The notes under the pieces: model-generated
Database searches by the model: none
Told to the model about the DNA's origin: nothing
Seen by the model: the letters and a program-made list of their open reading frames with translations, nothing else
Shown: piece by piece, positions 22,843 to 32,389 of the stretch
How the letters are laid out: each line of letters starts with the position of its first letter
How positions within the stretch are numbered: the first letter of the stretch is position 1
Made by a program: the position numbers and the translations under genes
Source of the DNA: Euphorbia lathyris
Lineage: Eukaryota > Streptophyta > Magnoliopsida > Malpighiales > Euphorbiaceae
NCBI RefSeq assembly: GCF_963576675.1
Contig: NC_088918.1
Location: 67,233,001-67,297,000 of the forward strand
Length of the DNA: 64,000 nucleotides
Direction of reading: 5' to 3'

Positions 22843-22929
22843 TTAGCTGTAAATTATTGAATGAGTTTGAGGATTAGTATTGCACCTCCTGCGGCGGCTA
22901 CCCTAACCCGTGCTACTTGTAGGTATAAA

Positions 22930-24141
22930 TACATTTCCTTTCTATTATTTTGATTTTCCCCCTTCTACGACAAGGCATTTTCTGGATTCAGAATTTGGTA
23001 TTCCCTTTGTTTTTATTTTTGATTTCGGTGTTTTCTTTTTTTGAATTCGTGTAAGAAATCAGCTGAAAGGGAAAAGAACTGACGAAGAATCAGTAATGAT
23101 ATTATTTTTCATCGTGTCATTGAAGAGGGATTACAACAATTGTTTCTTCAATCAATTCAGCAGAGTGAAGTGATTGTACCTTGTTTTTGCTTTCTCAATT
23201 CCTTCTATTCTCTGTTGATTTTGTGTAGGTGCATGGAGTAGAACAAATTGAAACCCCTAATTGTCTGGAGAAGAACTTGAACTTGAACTTGGTGAGTTAA
23301 TAATTCTTTATCTTCTTATGTGTTGTTGCTTTGTAGCGATATGCAACTAATCTTAGAGATAGGCACTGTAATTGTTTTTATATGGTAGAAAACGAATTCA
23401 GACTTCGGAGTTCCCCATAATGGAATTATCTATGAACTGCACAATTTGGTATTGTAATGCATATTGGGATTTTCTTCAAGCAACAGTTGATTATCTCTTA
23501 CTTCGTGACCTAGAATTTACATATGCTTAAGAAAGATTTATTGAGCATGAGTTTATCTGAATTGACAACAATTTTATATTGTTGACCAAATTCTCTTTTC
23601 TCTCTGTCCATATGTCATAAGGACTGGTTCATCTCGTTGTGCATCTTTCTGGCGGAAATTTACTCTTTTAACAAATTCTGGTGATTACATTTGTTCCGGG
23701 CTAAAGCAAAGGACATGAGTTTGCCTATCTGAATAATTTGTAGTAGTGTACAAGGTTCATTTGATTGTATTCGTTTAGGAAGAAAAAAAAAGGGAGGTGG
23801 TATTTTGATATTGTAAATTTGTGTGATTGAGTAGAAAAGAATTGACTCAATTTGATTGATTTCTTCTCCCTTAGATGATTTCTACTTAGTGACTTTTTAG
23901 TTAATTTCGCTGAAATAGGTAAGGCTTATTTATTTTTTTTTATTTTTTTTCTCTCTATTTAATTTGTAGTGAAACAATATTTGCCTACTATACTTTTGTT
24001 ATTTTCGTGCCAATTCTGAGCTCTATACATGAAGCTTCATTGTTGATTCTAAATGAGTGTGCTTCTTTCTAATCGTATCAGCTGGTTCATTCTTCAGAAT
24101 CAACTTGTTACTTCATTTGAATTAGAGAACTAAAATTGAGG
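22930..24141 (+). promoter_or_regulatory. promoter/5'-UTR region of the mS33 gene
   Basis: Pyrimidine-rich leader sequence, a likely exon ending ACTTG|GTGAGTT at 23291 and an acceptor at 24097 suggest one or two 5'-UTR introns. I cannot fix the transcription start. The Tourist-like MITE ends about 90 bp upstream. Confidence 0.45.
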
Positions 24142-25211
24142 ATGAGTGGTGGTGGTCTGAAAGGCATTTTGGCTGCGGCTGTTACGAAAGGAGCAGCTGA
24201 GGCAAGGGCAAGAATATTTGGTCATATATTTAACCCAACTGGGCAGAAATCTCCCCACAAGCTTTTACGCAAGAAGCTAATTGGTGAGAAAGTTGCCCAA
24301 TGGTACCCTCATGACATCAAGAGGGATGATCCGCTCATAATGGCCCGCCTAGAGCAAGAGTAATTCCTACTCTTCCTTCTGTTCATCTTTTAATTTATCT
24401 ATTTGCCATCTAACTTATGGTCATGCTATCTACTGGTTAAGCAATTCTTTGAAATACTAATAGAACTTATTTCGAATTCGGGTTGGACCGCTTCAAGTTT
24501 GAATTAGGGGTTTATTGATCATGGTGGTAGCAATTGTCTATAGTTTTACTTCTTAATAACTTACATGTTGAATATGGTGATAGAAATTATTGGCGCTCGC
24601 TCTTTGTTGAGATGGAAATACTGTCAGTAAATTTATTTTGCTTGTTTCTTTCTTTTGTTTTGAATTCCTTTTTTCTTCTGCCCCATGCTTCTTTTCTGGA
24701 AAAATCTAATTCAAGCTGTTATGCTATAATTTTTTGTTTCTTTTGTTTTGAATTCCTTTTTTCTTCTGCCCCATGCTTCTTTTCTGGAAAAATCTAATTC
24801 AAGCTGTTATGCTATAATTTTTTGTGAACTATGCTACTGAATCAGAAAATTTTGATTGCAGATGCAAATGTTGCTCTCATTGTGATGAGTTGGTAAAAGA
24901 ACTTGATGTCTTTCGCTTGTGACATTCTTTGTATTGAATTAGATCCATCATCTTCTACTCCGAGCTCTCCTTATGCAGTATTCAATTCGGACAGCTATGT
25001 TATTTTGTTCTTTTTTCATATGTAGAGTTGTTGTTTGATCAGAGTTTTCAACGGCTGGATTCTGACTATCGTCTATGAATTGATCACCTTTTTTTTTTCC
25101 TCGTGCTTTGATAGGCGCTTATCGAAGCTTGAAATGTTGAAGCGTCGTGGAAAAGCAGCACCCAAGAAGGGCCAAGGAAAGGGGGCTGTAAAACGCAAAA
25201 AGGGGAAATGA
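24142..25211 (+). CDS. mitochondrial small-subunit ribosomal protein mS33
   Basis: Coding exons 24142-24359 and 25115-25211 join (GT at 24360, AG at 25113-25114) to a 104-residue protein. Its blocks 'EARARIFGHIFNPTGQ', 'KSPHKLLRKKLIGEKVAQWYP' and 'ERLSKLEMLKRRGK', with a lysine-rich tail, match plant mitoribosomal protein S33, which acts in the small subunit of the mitochondrial ribosome. The ATG at 24142 is the first in the exon with this reading and the frame starts MSGGGLK, as usual for the family. A 5'-UTR intron is likely (GTGAGT at 23292 to AG at 24097) and a second upstream acceptor lies near 23229. The exon-joining frame is intact. A weaker alternative is a retained pseudogene, but nothing suggests it. 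Confidence 0.92.
24651..24826. repeat. 88-bp tandem duplication in the mS33 intron
   Basis: The unit beginning TCTTTTGTTTTGAATTCC occurs at 24651 and again at 24739, almost without change. It is wholly within the intron. Confidence 0.9.
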
Positions 25212-25534
25212 TTTTAAACTGAATTGTGCTTTTGCTTTAGTACTCATAATGGCAAAAGGCTTCAAGTGCCTGATGAGTAGGGTTTGGTTTGAGATAGGAG
25301 AATGGTAAATGCTAGTATTGGAGGCAGTGGCACAAGTTTTAAAAGTGAAATTTCAACAGGAAAGAGGAAAAAGGTTTCACTGGAATAGAAAGACATCAGA
25401 ATTCTCTTTTCAACAGGTTAATTCAGCTGTGTTTGCTTTGCTGCTATATCTCTGTTTAAGATTGCTGCTAAGGTTTTGTTTTTAGGCTTATACTCTTGAT
25501 CATGTGTTGATTGGGTTGCCTAGTATTTTGCAAA

Positions 25535-27244
25535 TCTATATCTATGTATATAATATAAAACAGTAACATAGAGCTGAGTAACATGGAGCTGAGGTGTCAC
25601 TTTCTTATTTTTTACTGATAAAAAATATAATATAAAATATAATATATTAACTTTAGTTATATTATTATATTTATTTATAAAAAGATTATTTTATGTATTA
25701 TATCTAAGAGTTCTACATAATTTAAATTAATCCTTAAAATCTCTCTAATTCTGTGCATATCTATATCTAAAAGTTCTACATAATTTAAATTAATCCTTAA
25801 AATCTCTATAATTCTCTGTATATCTATATATCTATATATAATATAAAACAGTAACGATGGAGCTGGTGTGTCACTTCCTTATTTTTATTTTTTACTGATA
25901 AAAAATATAATATATTAACTTCAGTTATATTATTATATTTATTTATAAAAAGATTATTTTATCCGTACTATATCTAAGAGTTCTATAGAATTTAAATTAA
26001 TCCCTAAAATCTTTCTAATTCTCTGCATATCTATATATAATATAAAACAATAACGATAGAGCTGAGGTGTCACTTCCTCCTTTTTTATTGATAAAAAATA
26101 TAATACAAAATATAATATATTAACTTTAGTTATATTATTATATTTATTTATAAAGAGATTATTTTATCCGTACTATATCTAAGAGTTCTACATAATTTAA
26201 ATTAATCCCTAAAATCTCTCTAATTCTCTGCATATCTATATCTAAAAGTTCTACATAATTTAAATTAATTCCTAAAATATATCTATATATCTATATATAA
26301 TATAAAACAGGAACGATGAATCTGAGGTGTCACTTCCTCCTTTTTTACTGATAAAAAATATAATATAAAATATAATATATTAACTTTAGTTATATTATTA
26401 TATTTATTTATAAAAAGATTATTTTATTTGTACTATATCTAAGAGTTTTACAGAATTTAAATTAATCCCTAAAATCTCTCTAATTTTCTGCATATCTATA
26501 TGTAAAAGTTCTATATAATTTAAATTAATCCCTAAAATCTTTTTAATTCTCTGCATATTTATATATCTATATATATAATATAAAACAGCAACGATTGAGC
26601 TGAGGTGTCACTTCCTCATTTTTTACTGATAAAAAATATAATATAAAATATAATATATTAACTTTACTTATATTATTATATTTATTTATAAAAAGATTCT
26701 TTTATCTGTACTATATCTAAGAGTTCTACAGAATTTAAATTAATCCCTAAAATCTCTCTAATTCTCTGCATATCTATATCTAAAAGTTCTACATAATTCA
26801 AATTAATCTCTAAAATCTCTCTAATTCTCTGCATATCTATATCTATATATAATATAAAACAGTAACGATGGAGCTGATGTGTCACTTCCTCTTTTTTTAC
26901 TGATAAAAAATATAATATAAAATATAATATATTAACTTTAGTTATATTATTATATTTATCTATAAAAAGATTATTTAAATTAAATATGAAAATAAAATAA
27001 TAATTTATATATAATATAAAACAGTAACGATGAAGTTGAGGTGTCACTTCCTCTTTTTTTACTGATAAAAAATATAATATAAAATATAATATATTAACTT
27101 TAGTTATATTATTATATTTATTTATAAAAAGATTATTTTATCCGTACTATATCATATTTATTTATAATTGTAATTATTAAATTATATTTTTGTTAATATT
27201 TATATATTAAGATAAATCCGTGCATCGCACGGGTCAAAAACTAA
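25535..27244 (+). mobile_element. tandem array of Helitron-like 5' ends with one 3' terminus
   Basis: About seven units each start near a TCTATATATAATATAAAACAG motif and continue with CTGAGGTGTCACTTCCTC and an AT-rich tail. Starts are near 25535, 25825, 26025, 26280, 26560, 26830 and 27000. The array ends with a hairpin CCGTGC-ATC-GCACGG (27218-27232) and GTCAAAAACTAA, then T. A terminal hairpin followed by CTRR before a T, and TC at the start after an A, are Helitron hallmarks. No Rep/helicase gene is present. Confidence 0.75.
27218..27244 (+). other. Helitron-like 3' hairpin and CTAA end
   Basis: A 6-bp GC-rich stem with a 3-base loop, 8 bases before CTAA at 27241-27244, with T following. 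The hairpin is of the type seen at plant Helitron 3' ends. Confidence 0.75.
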
Positions 27245-27970
27245 TTAAGATTAATATCAGTTTGCATCCGCCTTAGGGTCAAGTAATGTCGGGTACCCGT
27301 GAAACTAGTACCGGTTGCCATTTCTACATTTACGGCCTTGTAAACTTGGTCTCAAACGTCTTTTGTCTCCTATACTTTGGAAATATCTTTATAACTTGTT
27401 TAAATAGTTCAATTTAGTCCTTAAAAATGGTATTGATAATCATTTCAGTTCACAAAACTAAGATGAATTCAAGTAGGTGAACTTCATGTGTAAAAATAAA
27501 TTAGAAGTATTAGACCAGAAATTAATAATAATAAAAAAAAAAGTCATCTGCACCTCCAATTCAGCACATTCCCACCTCTAGTCCGTCGACGATGCTTGAA
27601 AAGTATTACATCAATTAGTTGAAACCCGCACGATCAGAGATATAAAAAAATTCTATTGATTTTTTTTACTTTTCAATAATTTTATATTATATATTTTAAA
27701 TTAGGATTAGATTATGTTTTTTTTTTTTTTTTTTTTTTTGACAAAATAAGCCTTACTTTGTTTTTTCAATGAGCTTTGACAAAGTAAGCTCATCCAATGG
27801 TAAAAAAAAAACAAGATAACTTATTTTGTCAAAAACAAATTAAGCATAGAAGGTACCTTTAAATTATATATATTAAAATAAATTAATTTTAAAAATAAAC
27901 TTTGATTAATTTTTTTTATAGAATTTTAATTAAAGGTAAATAATTTATTTATTTTTAAAAAAGCTAATAG
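27245..27970. other. AT-rich intergenic stretch with a small inverted repeat
   Basis: No gene is seen. At about 27740-27835 a short inverted repeat (GACAAAATAAG ... CTTATTTTGTC) surrounds GAGCTTTGACAAAGTAAGCTC, probably a small MITE. Confidence 0.45.
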
Positions 27971-27979
27971 TAACTTTAA

Positions 27980-28497
27980 GGCTTAATAGGTATCAAACCT
28001 CCTAAACTTGTAACTTTTTTTTATCTGGCCCCCTCAACTTAGGGGACAATCTCTCAACATTTTCAACTCTCCTAAAACATCACATACAATCCCTTACACC
28101 TCTATGTTCGGTCAAAATATTGACCCGTATATAAAACATGCTTGACTGTTGACCACACCAATGTCACGTGTCATTTTTGTAACAATCACTTAGATACATT
28201 TCACCATGACGACCACTGACGCCAACCTCAGCACCTCAATAAGGTTGCGACAACAAAGAGTGACAACACCTCGCACGAATATGGAAAAATTTAATAAAAA
28301 AAATGACATGTGGCATTGGTGAGGTCAACAGTCAAGTGTGTTTTCTACACGGGTCAATATTTTCACCGAAAATAGGGGTGTAAGGGGCTGTATGTGATGT
28401 TTTTGGAGAATTGAGGGGGTTGAGAGGTTGTCCCCTAAGTTGAGAGGGCCAGGTGAAAAGAAGTTATAAGTTTAGGGAGTTGGATGTCTATTAAGTC
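27980..28497. mobile_element. MULE-type MITE with long inverted repeats
   Basis: The ends GGCTTAATAGGTATCAAAC and, complemented, GACTTAATAGACATCCAAC open arms of about 200 bp. A perfect 9-bp duplication TAACTTTAA flanks it (27971-27979, 28498-28506). It is non-coding. Confidence 0.9.
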
Positions 28498-28883
28498 TAA
28501 CTTTAATATAGATTCTCCTATTTTTTATTTTTTTTAATAATAATATATATTTTCATATTTGTTTTTCTAATTGGAATTTATTAAAATAATAAAATATGAT
28601 ATTAATTAAGAATTATATTAGAATATAATGAGAAATTAAAAAATTAAATTAAAATTAAAATTTAATATTATATTTACCATATAAAAAAATTATAAATCTA
28701 TATTGAAATGTGAGCAACATTAATTTATTATGCTATAAATTATTACAATCAATACTTTTTTAATATTGCATATGAAAAGATTTTATCAAATCAATACGTT
28801 AGATATATATATTAAGTCTTTGCATTAATAAACTTCAATTACATATAAAAAAAATAAAATTCATAAGAATTCAAAAAGTGAAT

Positions 28884-29597
28884 TACTATATCCAGCCTCA
28901 AATTTCCATTCCCAGCCCCGTGAAAAGATGAAAATACCCTTTTACCAAATTTTAAAATTCTCAAATCCTCTCAAACTCTCTTGGATCAAATTCGGACTAA
29001 TTTATCAACGAAAACATGGATCAAAAGAGGGAGGACAAAGGAAAATGACTAATGTTACGAAATTTTGTTTGATTTTGTTGATTTTTGGACGTTTTGTTTA
29101 TTCGAATTTGGATTTTTGGAGAATTCGGATTCCTGAGGTAGGGCATGAGGCTATCACGCCGCACCATAGGTGGAGACGTGATAGCCTCACGCCCCACCAC
29201 AGGAGACGGCGTGATATTCATACGTCGTCTCCTCTAGTAGGGCGTCATAGCCTCACGCCCTCACCTATGTGAGGGTGTGATGGTCTCACGGCCGTGTGTG
29301 CAAAATTCAATTTTTTTTAAATTTAATTTAGTTTTTATTATTTTTATTTTATTAATTTATCATTTTTATTTTTTCCCTTCCCGACATGCGGACGTGGGAC
29401 GTGATAGCAACATGCCTCACCTTGTGGTCGGGCGTGTGGCTGTCACGCCCGACCACACGGTGAGGCGTGATAGCCACACGCCCGTGTGACGGAAGGCAAA
29501 AAAAAATATCCTTTTCCCATCCAAAATCCATGAAAGGACATTTTCGTCCTTTCACGGGGCTGCGGATGTGAATTTGGGACTGAATATAACAACACCC
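28884..29597. mobile_element. non-autonomous MULE-like element with hairpin cluster
   Basis: The left end (ACTATATCCAGCCTCAAATT ... CAGCCCCGTGAAAAG) is inverted at the right (CTTTCACGGGGCTGCGG ... AATTTGGGACTGAATATA). Between them GC-rich hairpins stand out. The best is GTGGTCGGGCGTG / CACGCCCGACCAC at 29424-29456, and its stem continues outward. The left end resembles the start of the PMD-bearing unit near 51617, so this may be its deletion derivative. Small frames in it are palindrome artefacts. No target duplication was recognised. Confidence 0.65.
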
Positions 29598-29824
29598 ATC
29601 ATCTCTTTTAAAAAAAACCATCTTAATGATAATCATTTTTCTTAATGGAATTTCGTATTTTGAATCCAATTAGTAATTAGGCTACAATAACCAATATATC
29701 CAATTGAATCAGTGTAAGGTGATGAGTTCCCCTATTTTCATCTCGTAATATCCCATCAAGATATTTTATCAATCTGTTTTTTATTCTTTCATTGTATACA
29801 ATATTGGTCACACTCGGAGATGGC

Positions 29825-29976
29825 GGTATCCGCTATGGTTACTTTGTTTTTTACAAAGTACCGTTACTTGGTGCTCATATTTACCATTGGATTAATTTTA
29901 TGCTCCATCATCCAATGGTGAAAAACACACCAAGTAATGGTACTTTGTAAAAAACAAAATAACCATAGCGGGCACC
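29825..29976. repeat. small inverted-repeat element
   Basis: About 49 bp (GGTATCCGCTATGGTTACTTT...) at 29825-29873 is repeated inverted at 29928-29976, with a loop of 54 bp containing CATCCAATGGT. It is probably a MITE and non-coding. Confidence 0.75.
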
Positions 29977-30176
29977 CGGAGATAGCACTTCGTTGATTTC
30001 ATTAATATTTTATAATAATTATATATTTTTAAATTTCAAAAGCAAGAACATGGAACATACAACGGAATAGAAAACAAAATTGTAGAGACGAAAAAGAAAA
30101 CTATGAGAAAATTATCTTTGTCTCGTTTATTTATTTATTTTGTAAATAAGAAAGAATATTAACATGTATGCATATA

Positions 30177-30190
30177 AGGAGGGGATGGAA
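30177..30190. repeat. LINE target-site duplication, left
   Basis: AGGAGGGGATGGAA, repeated exactly at 36541-36554 after the poly(A). Confidence 0.93.
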
Positions 30191-30230
30191 TCAATTACTT
30201 TGGAGGAACAATCAAGTATCTCTCAATCAA

Positions 30231-32357
30231 ATGACTAAAGGACGGGAGAGAGAGCGTGCGAGGGTATCGGGTGGGGCGATGGGGGTTTCTAGTGAGGCGG
30301 CGAGTGGTGCGGCAGGGGCGTCGGGGGGCGCGGCGGGCGGGCCGTCGTTGCCAGTTGGTGGTCTATCGGCGGGGTTGGGTGGTGATGCCGATCCGAGGCT
30401 GGGCGGATCTGTTGTTGTGGGCGATGGGGTCGCCTTTGCTCGCTATAGGAGGAGGAGCGGGGAGAGGGGCGGTGACCGATCTAGGGATCGGAGTCGACCG
30501 GGTAGTAAGGATGGTGTTAGGCCGGCGGTGGGCGTTGGGGTGGTTGGCGAGAGGGAGCTGGGTAAGGCTAGGGTTAGGGTTACGGTGGGGGATGGGGAAG
30601 ATGGGGCTCCTGTTTCTGCGGAGGCAGCAGGCGAGCAGATTCGGATGGATGGATCCGGTGATCTCCGGGATGGCGAGGGCGATGTTGCGGCCCGCGTCCT
30701 GGAGCTGGTGGCTAGGGTTTCGTCAGCAAAGATGGAAGCCCCCTATTTGATGGCTGCCCAGGCTAGTCTGATCCCGCAGGTTGCTCAGAACAAGACTATT
30801 TTACTGACAGGTCAATTGACACAGACAGGTTACTCCAAATTAGACCCTACCTTGGGGCCTGAGACAGGGGATTTAAGTATTTTGTACCCAGGGTCTATTA
30901 GGGATCAGGCTTTGTCCTCATGCCCTAATGATGTTCAGAGCCAGCATAGCCAGAGTCTTCAAAAAGACAAGGGAAATTCTTCTTGGAGGGATAAGGTTTT
31001 AGGGTTGGTTGAGGAGGAGCCCATGATGGAGGAAGATTCTATTGAAGATGAGTCTGATGAGTTCTTTTCTGATTCTGATATTGAGGATGGAGAACCAGAT
31101 AATCCGCTTTGTCCCAAAATCCGTCTTTCCTCGGAAGACAAACGGGTTATAAGATCCAAATGGAAATTGGCTCTTATTGTCACTGTTCTAGGGAAAAGAA
31201 TTGGTTTCAATTACTTTGCCCAGAGGATCCATGCCCAATGGGCAAAGACAGGGAAGGTTACTATCACAGACCTTGAGAATGACTATTATGTCATCAAATT
31301 TACCAGTGCGAAGGATTATGAGGCTGTTGTTAATGGTGGACCATACATTATCTCCAACCATGTCTTGGCACTGAGACCCTGGGTCCCTAATTTTGATCCC
31401 CATGATTGCTCTGTTAACAGGATCCTAACTTGGGTCAGATTCCCTGGCCTCCCTCTTGAATACTATAATGAGAGATTCTTGAATAAGATTGGTAGCCTTG
31501 TCGGGAAGGTTCACCATATTGATAAAACCACCGTTGGGGCTGTGAGGGGCAAGTTTGCCAGGGTGTGTATTGATATTGACCTCGCTAAACCCCTTCTTTC
31601 TCAATTCTGTGTTCAGAATAAAGTCTTTCATATTGAATATGAAGGTTTACACAACATATGCTATGAATGTGGGATGTTTGGCCATACCGTTGAGGGGTGT
31701 CCTGGGAAAAGAAAGGTAGTAGAGGAGGTGGTCCATCCTATTATGGGAGGAGGTGAGAAAGGTCAGGGGGAGGATAAGAGCTTTGGTCCTTGGATGCTTG
31801 CCAAAAGGACTACTAGGAGGAAGCCACGTGCTAAAGCTAATACTAGTCACTTTCCGGATACCAACAGTAGGATGACTTCTCTCCAGAGTGCCCCCGAGAT
31901 CATGGTTAAGCCTCCGGATACCAAGAAAGGCAAAGAGGTGAGTGTGGATGTAGCTTCTGGCTCCGGGTCAAGATTTGAGATTCTGCCTATGGAGGAAGGA
32001 CAGATTTCGAATCCTCCTGAGGAGCAATTTGAATCGAGCAGGCCAGGTCTGGTTTCTTCTGAGCCGGGTCCAAATCTGGATAACTCTTTTAACCCTCTCT
32101 TTGTTGCTAATGTTGAGTCTAAAGGAAGTTCACAGCCCCTTCTGCATGCAAGGAGTGACTTGAGTATTGGGATTAGTAATCTGAATCCTCTTGCTGATGT
32201 TCCTATTGGAAAAACTTTAGGAGTGTTGAAGTCAAATATTAAGAAACCCAAAGCAAAGTCTAAAAAGAACCCTGGTAGGTTGGATTCTTGGGATAAAAGG
32301 GGGCCTTCTGGTTCCTCCTCTAGGCTCTCCGGAGCCCCGAATAAATATCTGATCTAG
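30231..32357 (+). CDS. LINE ORF1, gag-like nucleic-acid-binding protein
   Basis: Start chosen at ATG 30231, the first in-frame ATG inside the target-site duplications; the upstream ATG 30168 lies in flanking DNA. The protein is about 708 residues. The N-terminal 160 residues are Gly/Ala/Arg-rich and encoded by strikingly GC-rich DNA. An acidic stretch follows, then a DUF4283-type domain (about 31110-31640) containing 'ITDLENDYYVIKF' and 'WVRFPGLPLEYYNE', and one CCHC knuckle 'CYECGMFGHTVEGC' (about 31660). The tail is basic. Its expected role is binding LINE RNA in the retrotransposition particle. The ORF is open throughout. Confidence 0.92.
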   Translation: MTKGRERERARVSGGAMGVSSEAASGAAGASGGAAGGPSLPVGGLSAGLGGDADPRLGGSVVVGDGVAFARYRRRSGERGGDRSRDRSRPGSKDGVRPAVGVGVVGERELGKARVRVTVGDGEDGAPVSAEAAGEQIRMDGSGDLRDGEGDVAARVLELVARVSSAKMEAPYLMAAQASLIPQVAQNKTILLTGQLTQTGYSKLDPTLGPETGDLSILYPGSIRDQALSSCPNDVQSQHSQSLQKDKGNSSWRDKVLGLVEEEPMMEEDSIEDESDEFFSDSDIEDGEPDNPLCPKIRLSSEDKRVIRSKWKLALIVTVLGKRIGFNYFAQRIHAQWAKTGKVTITDLENDYYVIKFTSAKDYEAVVNGGPYIISNHVLALRPWVPNFDPHDCSVNRILTWVRFPGLPLEYYNERFLNKIGSLVGKVHHIDKTTVGAVRGKFARVCIDIDLAKPLLSQFCVQNKVFHIEYEGLHNICYECGMFGHTVEGCPGKRKVVEEVVHPIMGGGEKGQGEDKSFGPWMLAKRTTRRKPRAKANTSHFPDTNSRMTSLQSAPEIMVKPPDTKKGKEVSVDVASGSGSRFEILPMEEGQISNPPEEQFESSRPGLVSSEPGPNLDNSFNPLFVANVESKGSSQPLLHARSDLSIGISNLNPLADVPIGKTLGVLKSNIKKPKAKSKKNPGRLDSWDKRGPSGSSSRLSGAPNKYLI

Positions 32358-32389
32358 GTTTGGGCTTGTGTCAGTTGCTCTCCTTTCTT

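Noticed and set aside
26682..27047. Reverse-strand ORF of 121 codons in the Helitron-like array
   Set aside because: It follows the AT-rich repeat units and repeats with them; low-complexity translation.
29352..29669. ORFs on both strands across the hairpin element at 28884-29597
   Set aside because: The frames arise from palindromic GC-rich repeats (HTPDH/RDSHTP runs); no family match.
30256..30750. Alternative 164-codon ORF in the GC-rich part of LINE ORF1
   Set aside because: A shadow frame of ORF1 caused by GC-rich composition; ORF1 itself continues into conserved domains.
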